64,000 nucleotides of DNA from Acanthamoeba castellanii str. Neff (GCF_000313135.1 NW_004457297.1:318294-382293); one strand, 5' to 3'; shown: positions 10,188 to 24,000, numbered from the stretch's first letter. Notes: generated by a model not told the origin, from the letters alone. Numbers and translations are program-made.

Positions 10188-12261
10188 ATGGAGAAGCTGG
10201 AGAGCAACGAGGAGGCCGGAGCCCTGCCGCTGCGAGTAGAGGCGCTGCCGACTGAGGGGCAGCTGTGGGCCGCGGTCCGGTTGTTCCTGGTGGCCCACAT
10301 GCCCCACTCCTGGAAGCTCCTCGGTACCTCTCGTGCCCCCCCCCCTTGCGAAGACCCGATGCTGACGTCAGCATTCCACGCGCGGCCACCAGGGACGGTC
10401 CTGCGTGCCGAGGCGGCCAAGGGAGCCCTGGTGCCGCGCGACGGCGACCACCAGTGGTTCGTGGCCAAGTGCGGCGACGAACTCCGGGGCGTGCTGCTGG
10501 TGATGCCGCTGGTCAAGAGCGGAGGCGCGGCATCGTCCGTGAACGTGTCCGTGTTCGTGCCGCCGCAGCAGCAGCACGGCGAGGCGGTGTTGCGGGCGCT
10601 GCTGGACAGGGTCGAGTTGACGACGACCGGGGCCGCTGGTGGGCTGTGCGGCGAGGTCCGCTTCGCCGGGCTCGACAAGGCGTGGCTGCCCCTCGTGCGC
10701 GAGCGTGCGGCGGCGGCCGGCGCGCAAGAGTCGTGGTTCAACCCGTGTCTCGCGCTCCACTGCCCCGAGGCCCGCTTCGTGCGGCCCGCGCAGTCCGACT
10801 CAGCGGCTCACCTCCGCGCCCAGTCGCTCCGGCTCGACTCCATTGCGGCCGGTACCACTCTCCGCCCGATCGCGCCTCACGCACGGCACCTGTCCACTCT
10901 GCGCCTTCGCTGCTGACCGCGCTTTGATAGATTCGGCGGACACGCACACGGTCGTGTCGAAGTGGAAGTACGCCAGCGAGGAGAGCGACGACTACATCGC
11001 CGCGTGCGTGGGGCACGCGCCTTCATCGTGCCTTCGGCAGGGTACGTCGTAGTCGCTGATCTGAACTGAGCCGCGCCCTGCGCTGACTGGTACTGTACTT
11101 GGCAACGTTGCACAGGCGATGAGATGGTGGCCTGGATTGGGGTGCACGCCGACATGTCCCTCGGCTTCTTCTGGGTGCAGGAGTCCCACAGGCGGAAAGG
11201 TACGCTCAGCCCGGACCCAGGAGTGGTTTATAATACGCCTCCCCCCCTCGGACACAGTACCAGAGGTGGTGGAGTGCTGACGTGGCGTGGGCACTTCCAG
11301 GACTTGGGAAGATCTTGGCGGTGGACCAGGTGCTGAAGACCTTCGACTACGTGCGGCCGCACCTCGAGGCGGACCAAGTGGGGGCCTACTTCTTCACCGA
11401 GGCCGTCAACGACGCCTCCAAGAGCCTGTTCCAGAGCCTCGGCTTCGAGGTCTGCACTTCGCCTCTCTGCCATGCTCGCGCCTGGTGTGCTGTGCTGACC
11501 GACGAGTTCGGCGCCACGGCCGTGTGATCTGACAGATCTTCAGCGAAGTCTTCTGGATTGCGTTCAAGCCCTCCTCCGGGGCGGAGGCTAGCGCGCAGCC
11601 GCCGGCCAGGAAGGAGATGGCGAAGGTGAACCTCGCGGAGAAACTGGCCCTCTTCAGCGAGCACTGGAGCCCCAAAATCGTGGGCGAGGTACTGCTTCGC
11701 CTACTCCGCACGCACACGCACACGCACTAACGCTCGAGTCCATGGTGGTGGCCAATGCCACTCAGGTGGACAATTTCGATGTCAAGGTGGCCAAGCTGAA
11801 GGGCGAGTTCGTGTGGCACCACCACGAGCACGAGGACGAGCTGTTCCTCATCATCAAGGTGCAGCACTCCGATTGTTCCTCGTTGTAGCACCCGCGCCTT
11901 CAATCAGTTCACGGAGCGTGTGCGATGTGTGTGTGTGCGTGCAATGCGCGCGATCGTGTAGGGCAATCTGGTCATCAAGGTGCGTGAGCAAGACGGGAGC
12001 GAGAGGGACATCGACCTGCACGAGGGCGATTTCTTCGTCGTACCCAAGGGCGTCGAGCACAAGCCCGTGGCCGCCGAAGAGGTTCTCGCCCCGCCCTTCT
12101 GTGTGTCCCGTCAGCGCGATGAGCCTCACCTCCCCCCCTCTCTCTCTCTCTTTCATACGTCATGTGCGCAGTGTCACGTGATGTTGCTGGAGAAGCGCGG
12201 CGTGCTCAACACTGGCAATGTGCGCAGCCAGCACACTGTGGACAACCTCCAGCGGCTCTAG
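10188..12261 (+). CDS. GNAT acetyltransferase fused to a bacterial-type cupin
   Basis: ATG at 10188 (MEKLESNEEAGALPLRVEAL); TAG at 12259-12261. The N-terminal ~250 residues look like the non-catalytic half of a GLYAT/FR47-like acyltransferase (HQWFVAKCGDELRGVLLVMP). The acetyl-CoA binding half follows (LGFFWVQESHRRKGLGKIL, with the R-x-x-G-x-G loop; FFTEAVNDASKSLFQSLGFE). One exon (from about 11536) runs from the end of this domain (IFSEVFWIAFKPSSG) straight into EKLALFSEHWSPKIVGE, the start of a small cupin, so the fusion does not depend on guessed splicing. The cupin carries HHHEHEDELFLIIKG and FFVVPKGVEHKPVA, giving three or four His and one Glu as metal ligands. It closely resembles free-standing bacterial cupins. 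Substrates of both halves are unknown. Probably cytosolic. Confidence 0.85.
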
Positions 12262-12335
12262 AGCCACGGGCTACCTCCGGCTCTCTGGTATTGTTATTTG
12301 TTTTGCACACAAGGCAAGATAAAGGGAGAGACAGG

Positions 12336-14643
12336 ATGATGGAGATCCGCGACGTTATAGATGAGGATGAAGCTGGTCTGGGTGGCAGGGGTGGCGAGGT
12401 GGGGCTGCCGCCGGAGCTGTGGCAGTGCGTGTTCGATTGGGTGGACACGTGGAAGGGTCTGGGCAGCGTGAGTCGCGTGTGCCGTGCCTTTCACGACCTC
12501 GCCCTCCTGCAGATCAAGCGACGACGTCTCGCCTTCGAGACGCGGCGTACGTACTCGCTTGTTGCCTCCCCCCCCAAATCTCCATCTGAATCTGGGAATC
12601 TAGGAATTTGAATTCATCTGCAGAACTTATGCATGTGCTCATCCACAGTGGCCGAGGGAGACCTGCGGTGGAAGCGGGTGGCGTGCGTGGGCACGCCAGC
12701 CCCTGACCTTCGCTTGTACGACCGCTCCCTGGCGGCTCTGTGTACGAATGATGCAATGACGTGCTCAGACCAAGGTGCGCCATCACAGGGAGGAACTACG
12801 CGGAGAGGACGAGGACGAGGAGCAGAGAGACTACTTTGCCCACTCGCTGACGCTTCTCTATCGCCAGCCACACGAGCTCCTCCGGTACAGCCACACGCGT
12901 GCGCGCCCTCGATTGTGTGACGTACACGAGCGTGTGCGCACATTCATTCGTGATGAGTGTCTGATGCATTACCAATGGTTTAGGGACATGGAAGGGCCGC
13001 TGCTGGCCAGGTACGGGGGCTCGTTCTACATGGGAGGCAACGTCTACGACATGATCTTCTCACCCGCGATGTTCTTCTACAAATTCGGTACGCTACCGAG
13101 AGCGATTGAATCACACACACCACACACACACACACACACCAAGCACAGCTAGTCCCAAAAGCATGACGTGTCTGTGTGTCATTTGGTGCCTGGGCGAACA
13201 GGCAAGGCCTCATGGCACCGCGTGGATCTTGTGGCCAAGGAGGGCGCCTGGGCTCCCAAGCGCCGTTCGTTCGCTTCGACACACCTCATCAACAAGGGCA
13301 CCCAGATTCTGTTCTTTGGCGGGCAGGTACGACGAACGTAGATCGTTTTTTTGTTGGCGATGGCACACTCAAGCTCAAGATCCGATGGTACTGCCGCAGT
13401 ATCGAAACAGGTTCTCGCTTCCGCTGGACGGCCACCCAGAGGGGTGGAAGTTCTACAACGACGCGTTCCTTTTCGACCTACGCCAGCTCGCATGGATACC
13501 GCTGGCCTGCAAGGGAACACCGCCCCACGGCCGGGTCGGTCACAGGTGTGTGCAGACCCATCCAGGCGTGCTGCGTGTCGCGTGTCGCCTGCTCTCTTAC
13601 TCACTTCTTTTCTTGATTTGCAAAGGTCTGTTGTCATAGAGCGCAAGATGTGGATCTTCGGAGGCACGTACATGGATGCAGACTTCACCTACCACTATTT
13701 TGACGACGTCTGGACGCTTGACTTGGGTATCCAGCCGCATAATCACCGCACAACATAATCGCACTCACTCAACTTTGGCGCACCAAGCCATGCCTGCATG
13801 GCTGAACTGACCCTGTGTGCTTATGCACGTGGGTGGTGGTGGTGGGCACAGACACGCTGCAATGGACAAAGGAGCAGGTCACCGGAGAGGCCCCGCAAGC
13901 CCGACAGAGCCACTCGCTGTGCCGCATTCCCAACACCACGCAAGCCCTTCTCTGGGGCGGCAACGCCGAGGTGCTCAGCTCCAAGCGGGACCTGAACGAC
14001 TGCTACATCCTCGACACCGGTACACACCCTTGCCTGTCGCCCCCCCCCCCTCCTCCCAATTTACACTCACCGTACCGACCACGTGTGCGCAGCTGCCAAG
14101 ACGTGGACAAAAGTGGAGTACGCCAACAAGGACTCGGACGCAGTTCCGTGCGGCCGGTGGTGCCACTCGTCCTTCATCGTCGGCCGATCGCTGGTAGGGA
14201 GAGCCCCCCCCCCCGCAACGCGAATGTCGTCCATTCGCTTCGCACACAAGATGCACGTGACAACTGAGTTCATGTGTGTTCCCTGGTTCTTCGAAAGGTT
14301 GTCATGGGCGGCTTCAGGCGTGCAGATCCGAAACTCACGCTGCGACAGATATGGGTGCTCAATATCGACCGTCGGGAGTGGCGGAAGCACGACGTCCCGC
14401 TCCATCCCTCGGTCTTCGGCGACTTGCCGCAAGCCGAGCGCAGAAGCATGCTCGAGCGGAGCGTCTCCTTCCAGGGCGCCGCCATGGGCATCGAGCAGAT
14501 CTACCTCTTTGGAGGTATACCGCCGTCTTCATCGTCATCGTCGCGCATGACCTCTTCAAGATCTGACTTTGACTCATCACCGTCCCTATGATGGCATCAC
14601 GTCAGCAGGCACCAAAGATCACGGCCTATGGATCCTCGAGTGA
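12336..14643 (+). CDS. F-box and kelch-repeat protein
   Basis: ATG at 12336; TGA at 14641-14643. An F-box lies near residues 25-65 (LPPELWQCVFDWVDTW, SRVCRAFHDLALLQIKRRRL). Five or six kelch blades follow, each with the diagnostic double glycine: ILFFGGQ, KMWIFGGTY, ALLWGGN, VVMGGFRR and IYLFGG. Between them are the usual W/Y anchor residues (DTLQWTKEQVTGEAPQARQS; DTAAKTWTKVEY). The final exon is very short (TKDHGLWILE). F-box/kelch proteins join Skp1-cullin-1 ubiquitin ligases, with the propeller holding the substrate; that role is known for the family and inferred here. A region between the F-box and the first blade (about 12640-12900) is rich in charged residues and its intron borders are less certain. 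Confidence 0.85.
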
Positions 14644-15077
14644 CCTGGACCAAGCCCTGTTTCCGCAGCCTTCCAGTGAAACGATTTATTGTCGACTCTG
14701 TTAAGCCGTGCTGGTGGCTGTTGGGTCCCAACAGTGGCTTCTGTCGGTCCATCGCAGGCCGTGGCAGCCACGGCTCAGCTCGGTGGGACCCGTAGAAGTG
14801 TTTCGCGGTGGTGGTGGTGGCTGCGCAGTGCTCACAACCCCCACACAGGCGCCACGTGCGGGAGGAATCAAAAAAGAAATAAATTGGAACACGAGAAAAT
14901 GGTCGGAAAGGAGTTTCGGGTGTGAAAGTCCGAGGAAGGCTGTGGCGCGGAAACGGACGGGCGGCGTTGTGGAGTATTGTTCGCTCTCTCGCTCCCGTTC
15001 TTGACGCTCACACCCTGACGTCGGCCATCTCTGAATCAAACACACATACACAACCCGTACGCACACGCAAGAAGAAG
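14644..15077. other. Intergenic region, no gene recognised
   Basis: The 434 bp between the kelch gene and the helicase hold a 3' UTR, a promoter and a 5' UTR. Small inverted repeats occur (for example cgtggcagccacg near 14760), but nothing that I can assign to a known small RNA. No convincing open frame. Confidence 0.45.
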
Positions 15078-17936
15078 ATGGGTAAGGACGCAGTCAAGGA
15101 GAAGGTGGCGACGACCAAGAAGCGAACGATCGCCGAGAAGGAGGAGAATGAAGACGTCGGAACGGTGGTGAAGAAGGAGGAACCTGAGAAGAAGAAGAGG
15201 AAGACGTCGAAGAAGGACGACACCTCGACGGACAAGAAGAAGAAGTCCAAGAAGTCCAAGGACGAGGTATCTTTTTGTTTCTCCGTCCCCTTGATTTAAT
15301 CTTCATCTTCGTTTTTCCCCCTATGATGCTTAATCTCTGTGATTTTCTATTTCGCCACAGGGAAAGGCCAAGGAGGATGAGATGGAGGTGATTCAGAAAG
15401 GTACCATTCCTTCTTGTTCTTCATCTCCGTATTTTTCCCTTCACCAGAATTATTTTTACTTTGCCCACAAGACCGTTGCGCGTTTCATCTTCTGAGCAAT
15501 CTCTCAAGAAAGATTGGCGAAACAAAATCATCAAAATCTCATCTTTCTGGTGTTAGACGACAATTCGACGCCAACTCCGCCTCTGGGTGTCTTTTATCTA
15601 ATCGCTCACTTCACAAACAGAAACCGAAGAAGAGGGAGAGGAGACAAAGCCCGACGAGGACAGCGAGGGCGACTACACATGGGACGACGTGGCCGAGAAG
15701 GAAAAGGAGAAGGAGGAGCCGCTGCCAGGTACCAATTCGAAATCACTTTTTATTTACGTTTTTATTTTATTTATTATTGAATTATTTATTGATGACTGTT
15801 TTTCTCCGCGCGCCAAACAGAGGGCGCTAAGCCGTTCTCCGACTTCCGCATCTCGCCCACCACCGTCAAGCTGCTGCAGGACCGTGGCTTCAAGTGCCTG
15901 TTCGCCATCCAGGCGCAGACCTACGATCACATCTACGACGGCAAGGACATCATCGGCCGCGCCCGCACCGGCAGCGGCAAGACCCTCTCGTTCGTGCTGC
16001 CCGTCGTCGAGAAGATCTTCATCGACATGGCCGGCAAGCCCCGCTCCACCTACGGCCGCCCGCCCAAGGTGGTGTGCCTGTCGCCCACCCGCGAGCTCGC
16101 CCGCCAGATCGCCAAGGAGTTCGACCTGGTGGCGCCCAGCCTCAAGGCCGTCTGCGTCTACGGCGGTGCGCCCTACACGCCCCAGGAGAACGCCCTCAAG
16201 CGCGGCGTCGACATCGTCATCGGCACGCCCGGCCGCGTGATCGACATGCTCGACCGCAACTGCCTCAAGCTCACCGACGTCAAGTACGTCATCCTCGACG
16301 AGGCCGACGAGATGCTCAACATCGGCTTTGCCGACGCCGTCGACAAGATCCTGGCCTCGGCGCCCAAGCCCGACGAGAGGCAGACCCTGCTCTTCTCCGC
16401 CACCATTCCCCCGTGGGTGCAGGGCATCGCCCAGAAGCACATGCGCCCCTCGAACCTGATCACCGTCGATCTGGTCGGCAACAGCAAGCTCAAGGCCGCC
16501 CTGACCGTGCGCCACCTGGCCATCTGCTGCCCGCCGCCCGTGCGCATCTCCACCATGGCCGACGTCGTCAAGGTCTACGCCGGCACCGGACGGACCATCG
16601 TCTTCGCCAACACCAAGGCCGAGGTCAACGAGCTCGCCATGAAGTCTTCCATTTCCAATGGTGCGCACTCTTTTCCTCCCTCCCTCTCTCTCGCTAGTGC
16701 GCGTGCCGTTGCTCTCGTGTACGGGCAGGTGATGACACCAAATTTATTCATGCGCGTAATCTGAGGCGTCGCGCTCCCAGCGAGGGCGGAGTTTTTCTTC
16801 CCTCGCACACGGAGCGCCTCGCACAAGATCACAACTCATACCATCTGACAAACGTCCCACACAACATCGACATCTAGATGTGCAGTCACACAGTCGCGTT
16901 CGGTGATATTCTTCTAATTCGTTGTGTTTTGTATATTACAGTGTGCCAAGTGCTCCACGGCGACATTGCCCAGAAGCAGAGGGAGATCACGCTCCAGGGC
17001 TTCCGCGAGGGTCGGTTCTCGTGCCTGGTGGCCACCGACGTGGCCGCGAGGGGTCTCGACATCGACGACGTCGACCTGGTCATCCAGACGCAGGCCCCCA
17101 AGGACAAGGAGACCTACATTCACAGGAGCGGCCGAACCGGTCGCGCCGGCAAGTCGGGCATCTGCGTGACCTTCTTCACGCGACGGGACGTGCGCGACGG
17201 CAACCTCAAGTGGCTCGAGTCGGCGGTGGGCGCCAAGTTCGAGCTCATCGGCACGCCGCAGCAGCCTGATCTCATCCGAGTCGCCACCGACGCCGTCGAG
17301 GAGAAGCTCGAGCACGTGCACGACGAAATGATCAAGGCCTTCCTGCCCTCGGCCGAGAAGCTCATCCAGGAGAAGGGCGAGAACGAGGCCCTGGCCGCCG
17401 CGCTGGCCGTCATCTCGGGCTACACCCAGCCCCTCCAGAAGCGATCGCTCCTCTCCTCCACCGAGGGCTACTCCACCGTCCTTCTCAAGAACTCGCTCCC
17501 CATCCGCGGCGTCGGCTGGGTCTTCATGATCATCAAGAAGTTCCTCGGCGACGAGATCGAGGGCCAGGTCAAGGACATCGAGTTCTGCCAGGACGAGCAC
17601 TGCGCCGTGGCCGAGCTCCCGCAGGCCCTGGCCGTCAAGCTGGTCGAATCGCGCGGCATCCCCAACGGCCTCGAGATCACCATCCCCAACGAGATCCCTC
17701 CGCTCAAGGAGAACCAGCGCGCCGGCGGCGGGGGCCGAGGCGGCGGCTACGGCGGCGGCTACGGCGGCGGACGAGGCGGGCGAAGTGGCGGATACGGCGG
17801 CGGACGAGGAGGCGGACGGTCGTACGGTGGTGGAGGCGGCTACGGCGGTGGCGGTCGCAGCTATGGCGGCGGCGGTCGTGGTGGCGGCGGCTATGGTGGT
17901 GGTCGGGGTGGTGGCTTCCGAGGCGGCAGGCGCTGA
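15078..17936 (+). CDS. DDX21-like: Nucleolar DEAD-box RNA helicase, DDX21/DDX50 (Gu) type
   Basis: About 724 residues. ATG at 15078; TGA at 17934-17936. Residues 1-113, spread over small exons, are Lys/Glu-rich and probably carry nuclear/nucleolar signals. One large exon (from about 15822) holds the Q-motif region, motif I ARTGSGKT, Ia PTRELAR, Ib TPGR, II DEAD, III SAT and IV (TIVFANTK). After a 281-nt intron the last exon holds LHGDIAQKQREITLQGF, V (ATDVAARGLDIDD) and VI (HRSGRTGRAG). It continues into a GUCT domain (about residues 570-650; GVGWVFMIIKKFLGDE) and a Gly-Arg-Tyr (RGG) tail of about 70 residues. All motifs are intact. GUCT plus the RGG tail identifies the Gu family, which works in rRNA transcription and pre-rRNA processing. 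GC content and CG density are very high in the large exons. Confidence 0.93.
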
Positions 17937-18097
17937 GCGCGCGTGTGTTGTTTCTTTCCGTCGGAACACCAAACAATTTTCCTTTTTACAAATACCACGC
18001 ATTCCATTCGTTTGTCCACAGAAAACAGGGAAATGACAAAGAAAAACAAGCAAAATGAGAAAAATCAAGATCTAAACGGCTCGATTGGCGAGAGAAG

Positions 18098-21000
18098 ATG
18101 GCAGATCGAGGCGTGGGGCTGTTGTGTCCGCTCATCAAGCAGCACATTGGCCGCCTCGGTGGCGACTACCACAAAGACGGACCCTGGGCGAAGGTAGAGG
18201 AAGACACAGCGATTGTCATTGACGAACCGGCGCCCCTTCCCGCTACCCAATTCCCATCAGTTGAAGAATCGGTGGCGCCATCAGTCTCCTCATCTGCAAA
18301 TCAAACGGCGACGTACAGTCCACCAAAAAGCAAGAGCGAAAATGGCGAAGTAATCTCTTCATCTGCCAAGATGTCTGCTGAAAGCGTCGAGATGCCGGAC
18401 CTCAGCGCCCCCTTCGTGATTAATCACCAGCCCACCACCGCACCGACCACTGCCGCGCCTGCTGCCCCAAGCGAATGCGTCTCGCTCCCACCAGCAGCCG
18501 AGGTCACCGCCGTCACGACCACCACACCCTCGGCCTCTGAGGCCGCCCCAGCCCCAGCTCCAGCTCCAGCCGAAGCGGCGCCGGCGGCAGCACCCGCGCA
18601 AGACCTCGGCCGCAGCGACGTGGTCAAGATGGAAGTGGAGGCACCTGCACCCGCGCCAGCGCCAGCACAAGAGCCAGCGCCAACGACGGCCGCGCAAACA
18701 GAGCCACCGGCGCCGACCAAGACAGAAGACACGATGGAGCTGGAGGCCCCGGCACCAGCAGCGCCTGCACCGGCGCAAGCACCCGCAGCGGCCCTGGACG
18801 CCGCGCCCGTGGAGTCGACACCGGCGGTGGCGGTGGCGGTGGAGCAGGTACCGGCCGCACAGACAGCGAAGACGGAAGAGAAGGTGGTGGAGGTGGTGGA
18901 GGCGGCGGTGCCCGCGGGGCTAACGGAGCCGACGGGCGCCGTGCCGGTACCGTCGGTGTCGAGCGGCGAGCAGCCGGCTGGCGACCATGGCATGGTGGTC
19001 AAGATCGAGGAGCCCAGCGGCGGTGCGGCGCCTGTGGCCCGCGAAGCTGAAGCAGCAGTGCCGGCGCCGGTCACAACGACAACGCCGATGGGAGCGACAA
19101 CGGCGACTCCAACGGAAGCAACGACAACGCCGATGCCGACGCCGATGCCGACGACGCCGGTGAACGTGGAGATGAGCAACATATCGATCTCGTCCGACCT
19201 GCCCACCACGGCCTTCACCACGACGCTCAAGGAGGAATTCGTGGAGTCGGCCAGCTCGACCACCGAAAACACGCCGCTCCCGTCGCCGCAGCGCACCGCG
19301 GCCGGTGCCACCTTCGCCGCGCCGTCGGCTTCGGCTTCGCGACCGCAGATCATCATCGAAGACGGCTCCTTCCTCTCGTCTCAATTCGCGTCGGGCGCAG
19401 CGTCGCACTCCCCGTCTTCATCGCTCGGCGCGCCGCAAGCCGCTGCTGCTGACGAAGCGATGATGGCCGACGGCTCGGGCGGTGCGAGAGCGGGCCGGAG
19501 CGGCGCCGGCAGGGCCAGCAGGAAGAGGGAGGGCGGCGAGATCAAGGAGGAGGCCGCGGGGGTCGGCCACAGCAGAGAGCGGCGCGACTCGAAGCGACAG
19601 AGGACCAGCTTCAGCGGGCCCTCGTCGCGATCGGCGAGCGGTCGTCGGTCCATGACCGGCGAAAGCAACGGCGCCGACGACAGTACGAGCTCAGCCCCAC
19701 GACGCGACTCTTCCTTCTCTGAGTGTCTCACCACCACCACCACACAGTTGATGATGTGGGGAGACACTTGCAGGTGATGAAGTACAACCAGGAGGCCCTC
19801 AACCAGCGCAAGGCGCAGATGGGCCATTTCCAGCAGACGCTCAGTGCCACGGGCGGCGGCGGCCTCGCGGCGCCCTTCCCGCACCTGCTGGCTCACTCGC
19901 CCACCACCAGCGGTTCGCCGGCGTCCGAGGTCTCAAACCTGCGGCGGCAGCGAGTGCTCGAGGGTCTGCCCGAACCCATCAACAGCTTCATGTGCAACGT
20001 ACAGTGGCCAGAGGGTGTCACATACAAGAAGGTACGTGTGTGTGTGTGTGTGTGTGTTGTCGCTCACGTGTCGCTCACTCGATCGCTACAGCTCTCGGCG
20101 TCAGGACACGTGGACTACGTGCAGTACAACCGCATCTCGTTCTTCTCGGGCCTGTCGTCCTGCTACGAGGCGCTGGAGTGCATCGACCTCAGCCTGTACA
20201 AGCAGTGCCGCAATGGCTCCACCTACGTGCTCCCCATTGGTATGACGACACAACACAGTTGCTCGCTCGCTCTCGTCTGACGCGCAGCTGCTCTTGTTGC
20301 GCATTCCTCGAATCGTTGTTGTTGTTACCACAGGCAAGTGCATCTCGTACGAAGACAAGGCGCCGCATTGGTTGATCATGTCCATCGTCGACACCGACGA
20401 TCCGACCCTCATCATCGTCAACGCCAGGTCTCTCCTCCCCTCATCCACCCACTCCCTGTGTGTCGTTGGTCGAGTCGTTGGTCGTGTCAAGTTTATTGAC
20501 TCGCTGTACGCAGCCCGTCGGTCTCGAGTGCGCCGCCACCGCAGCCGCCTGCGGGCGCACCCTCGCCCGGCCTCGCCCCGGCGCCTCTTGGCAACGCGCC
20601 GCCGGGCGTTTTGCCGGCGGGTTCTCCCTCCCTGCCCGGCATGTCGGGAAACCTCAGCGCCTCGCCGCAGTCCGCCCTCGGCCTGGCATCGACGCCCGGC
20701 GCGCCCGGCTCGACCACGTCCGTCGATGAAAGTCTCCTGTCCAGCAGTACGTGGTCCATCATCGCATAACGCACAAGCTTGTGATGCTCGCTTCGCTGAC
20801 TGGCTGGCCTTGTCACTGACATGGACGTGGTTGTGTGCTGTGTGCTGTGCTGTGTGCTGTGTGCTGTGTGCTGTGTGCTGTGTGCTGTGTGTGTGCACCG
20901 GTGAAGGCACGGGCGATGATGCCTCCTCTTTTTCGGACAACCTGGTGGCCCAGTACCTCTCGCACTTCCTGGCCTACCTCGAGCCCGAGCCCTCCGACGA

Positions 21001-24000
21001 CAAATCGTACCGTTCCTCCCTCAACATACTGTATATTGTTATTTTTTGAACTATTTTCGTATTATATATCTATTTATTTTTATATTAATTAACAATGTCG
21101 TGTCGTTGTGTGCGTGCACTTGGACAGGGGCGAAGAGGAGAATCGCACCTACTACACCCTCGAGGATGCCTTTGACGCCGTGTCCACTTCCGCGCGACCC
21201 ACCAAGACATTCCGTACATTCCTTGCTTTCTTTCTTTCTCTCCTCATTCAGCCTGCATATTGACTTTGTTGTTGGTGTGCGCTGGCAGGACCGGCCTCGC
21301 CCAACATTCCCTCGGGGGGCAGCGCCTATGCCTCGTCGGCCTACGGCCAGGAGCAAACGAACAACTCCATCTTCGACATGCCGCCGGTGTCGCCTTCTTC
21401 TTCGTCTTCGATGACCATGCCCGGCGGCGGCGGCGGCGTCACGCTGTCGTCGACCGACCTGCGCGCACCGCCCACCGATGGCCTGCCCGGCCACCCGTCG
21501 CCCATGTCGTACCATCACCATCACCACCACCACGTAGCCTCGGCACCGTCGTCGTCGTCGCAACTCCCGCCCGCCGCGCAGCCACAGCCGCACCCCTACG
21601 CCTCCGCACCATCGTCGTCGTCGTCGGGATTCGGCATCTTCACACCGCCGGCGCTCGGGTCCCTCGACGACCACCTTCTCAAGATGCAGAGCGGTACCAC
21701 TTCTCGCCCTTTGTCGCGTCGTTGGTCGTGTCGCGTCGTGTCGTAATCGTGCTAACGGACCTTGCAGGCAATGTCAACCCACATTCGGGGTACCCGTCCC
21801 ACCTGTCACCCTCGTCTCACCTCACTTCCGCCGCCGCCACCAGCACCTCTTCTTCTTTTTCCTCCTCTTCAGCTCCTTCACAGCTTCCGCCACCACCCGC
21901 GTCGCCTTACTCATCGCACCTCTTCAGTTCGTACACCTCCACCACCTCCGCCTCCACCACCGCCAGCAGCAGCCACGCCGGCGGTGTCGGTGATGCGTCC
22001 CTGGTGTCGCCCTCGGGCGGCGCCGCAGCCACGGGGTCCTACCCCTCGTCGGGCATAGGACCTGCCGGCGGGTCCTATTCCTCCTCGCCCTATCCGGTCA
22101 GCTTGGCCTCGGCCTCCCCCTCCGACCACGGCGTACTTGAGCGAACCGCCGAGGCTACCGACAGCTTCAAAGGTAACGCGCCACCGCACACGCGCGCACG
22201 CGCACACGCGAACACGTACATTTACGCCTAACGCTCCGGTGGAACGCAGTGCTTCGGCTCAACCTGAACAAACAATACATCCCTTCGCTGCCTCCGATGA
22301 TCGGTACGCGCATCTCTCTCTGTGTGTGTCGTGTGTCGTGTGTCGTGTGTCGTGTGTGTGACGACGGGAAGGCTGGCCAGCTGTGTGTGGGGCCAAGAGA
22401 CTCACACTAGCGCGGTTGATCGTGGGCCACCAAAAACGCGAACGCGCAGGGCGACTGCGATTCCTGCAGACGATCAACCTGCGGCGCAACCACCTGCAGG
22501 AGCTGCCCGCCGAGTTTGGCGAGCTGCGCGATCTGCAGTACCTCACGCTCAGCTTCAACCGCCTCCAGAGACTTCCCGGTAATTCCACATACAACGCACG
22601 CGTGTCGTGTCGTGTCGTGTCATGTCGTGTGCGCACGAGCAGAGCTAACCGAGTGGGCTCTCTCCAGACACGTTTGGGAATCTCACGAATCTGCGCATGC
22701 TGGACCTCCACTCGAACAAGCTGACGCGGCTGCCGGACTCGTTCGTCAAGCTCGGGCGCCTGGAGTACCTCACCGTCTCGTACAATCAGCTCAACTCGCT
22801 GCCGCGCGGGTTCGGCGACCACTTCCACCGCCTCGAGTTCCTCAACCTCGAGAACAACCAACTCAGTTCTCCGCCCAGCAGCGGTACACGCCGCACACGC
22901 ACGCGCCGCACACGCACACGCCGCACGCACCGATTGAAACGTTGTCTCACGTTCGCGCGATCGATCGGTCGATTTGCTGCAGAGGGCCTTCTGATGCCGA
23001 TGGCAAACGAAGACGACGATGGGAACACGCACTCGCTGGTCATCACCCCGCAAAGCAATTTCAGCTCCCTCATCACCCTGCGCGTGGGCTGCAACCAGCT
23101 CACCACCTTCCCACCCGGTACGGCACCACCGCCCCAACACTGCAATTTTTACTTTTGTTCTGGTTTGGTTTGTTTTGTTGTGTTTGTTGACGACGACGGT
23201 GGTGGTGATGATTCGACGACGCAGGGCTGTGCGACTACGTGACGACGCTGCACGAGTTGAACCTCTCGCGAAACCAGATCAGCTACATACCGCCCGCCAT
23301 CACCAACCTGACCAACCTGCGGCTCCTCTACCTCGGGGTACCCACCACCGCCCACCACCCACCACCGCCCCCCGCCGCTCACCACGTGATCGATCAACCA
23401 CCAGGTCAATCCGATCGAGGTGATACCGCGCAGCATCGGCGTGCTCGAGAACCTCTACGTGCTGGGCATCCACCAGACGTTCATCGCCGACCTGCCCGAA
23501 GAGCTGACGCTTCTCCACAACCTCGAGACCCTCTACCTCCGCAAGAACGCCTTCCGGTACGTGTGCAAATAAATAAATATATTATATTATATTATTATGT
23601 AACATTATAAATTTATTGTTATTATGGATTATTAATAATTTTTTTCTTATTTCTTATTCTTATTTTATGACGGACGACACAGGGTGCTGCCGGACGTGAT
23701 CTTCCAGATGACAATGCTCCGCAAGCTCGACCTCAACTTCATTCGCATGACCAACCTGCCGGGCGAGATCGGCCAGCTCACCAACCTCGAGGTACGCGCC
23801 CCCCTTCTCCCTCTCCGCGCGCGCAAGCCCATGCCCGGGAGAAGCGATCTGAATTGCATTGGTATTGCTTCGCGAGCAGATCCTGCAGCTGCGCGAGACG
23901 ATGATCAAGGTCCTGCCGCGCGAGATCACCAACCTCAGGAAGCTGACCGACCTCGACCTCAGCCTCAACAACATGACCACCGGTACACCACACACGCTCG

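Noticed and set aside
11617..12261. Separate cupin gene starting at the internal ATG 11617
   Set aside because: The same uninterrupted exon encodes the end of the acetyltransferase domain in frame, so a fusion is the simpler reading.
16914..18068. Long antisense frames opposite the helicase gene
   Set aside because: They are a by-product of the G/C-rich third codon positions of the real plus-strand exons and show low-complexity sequence only.
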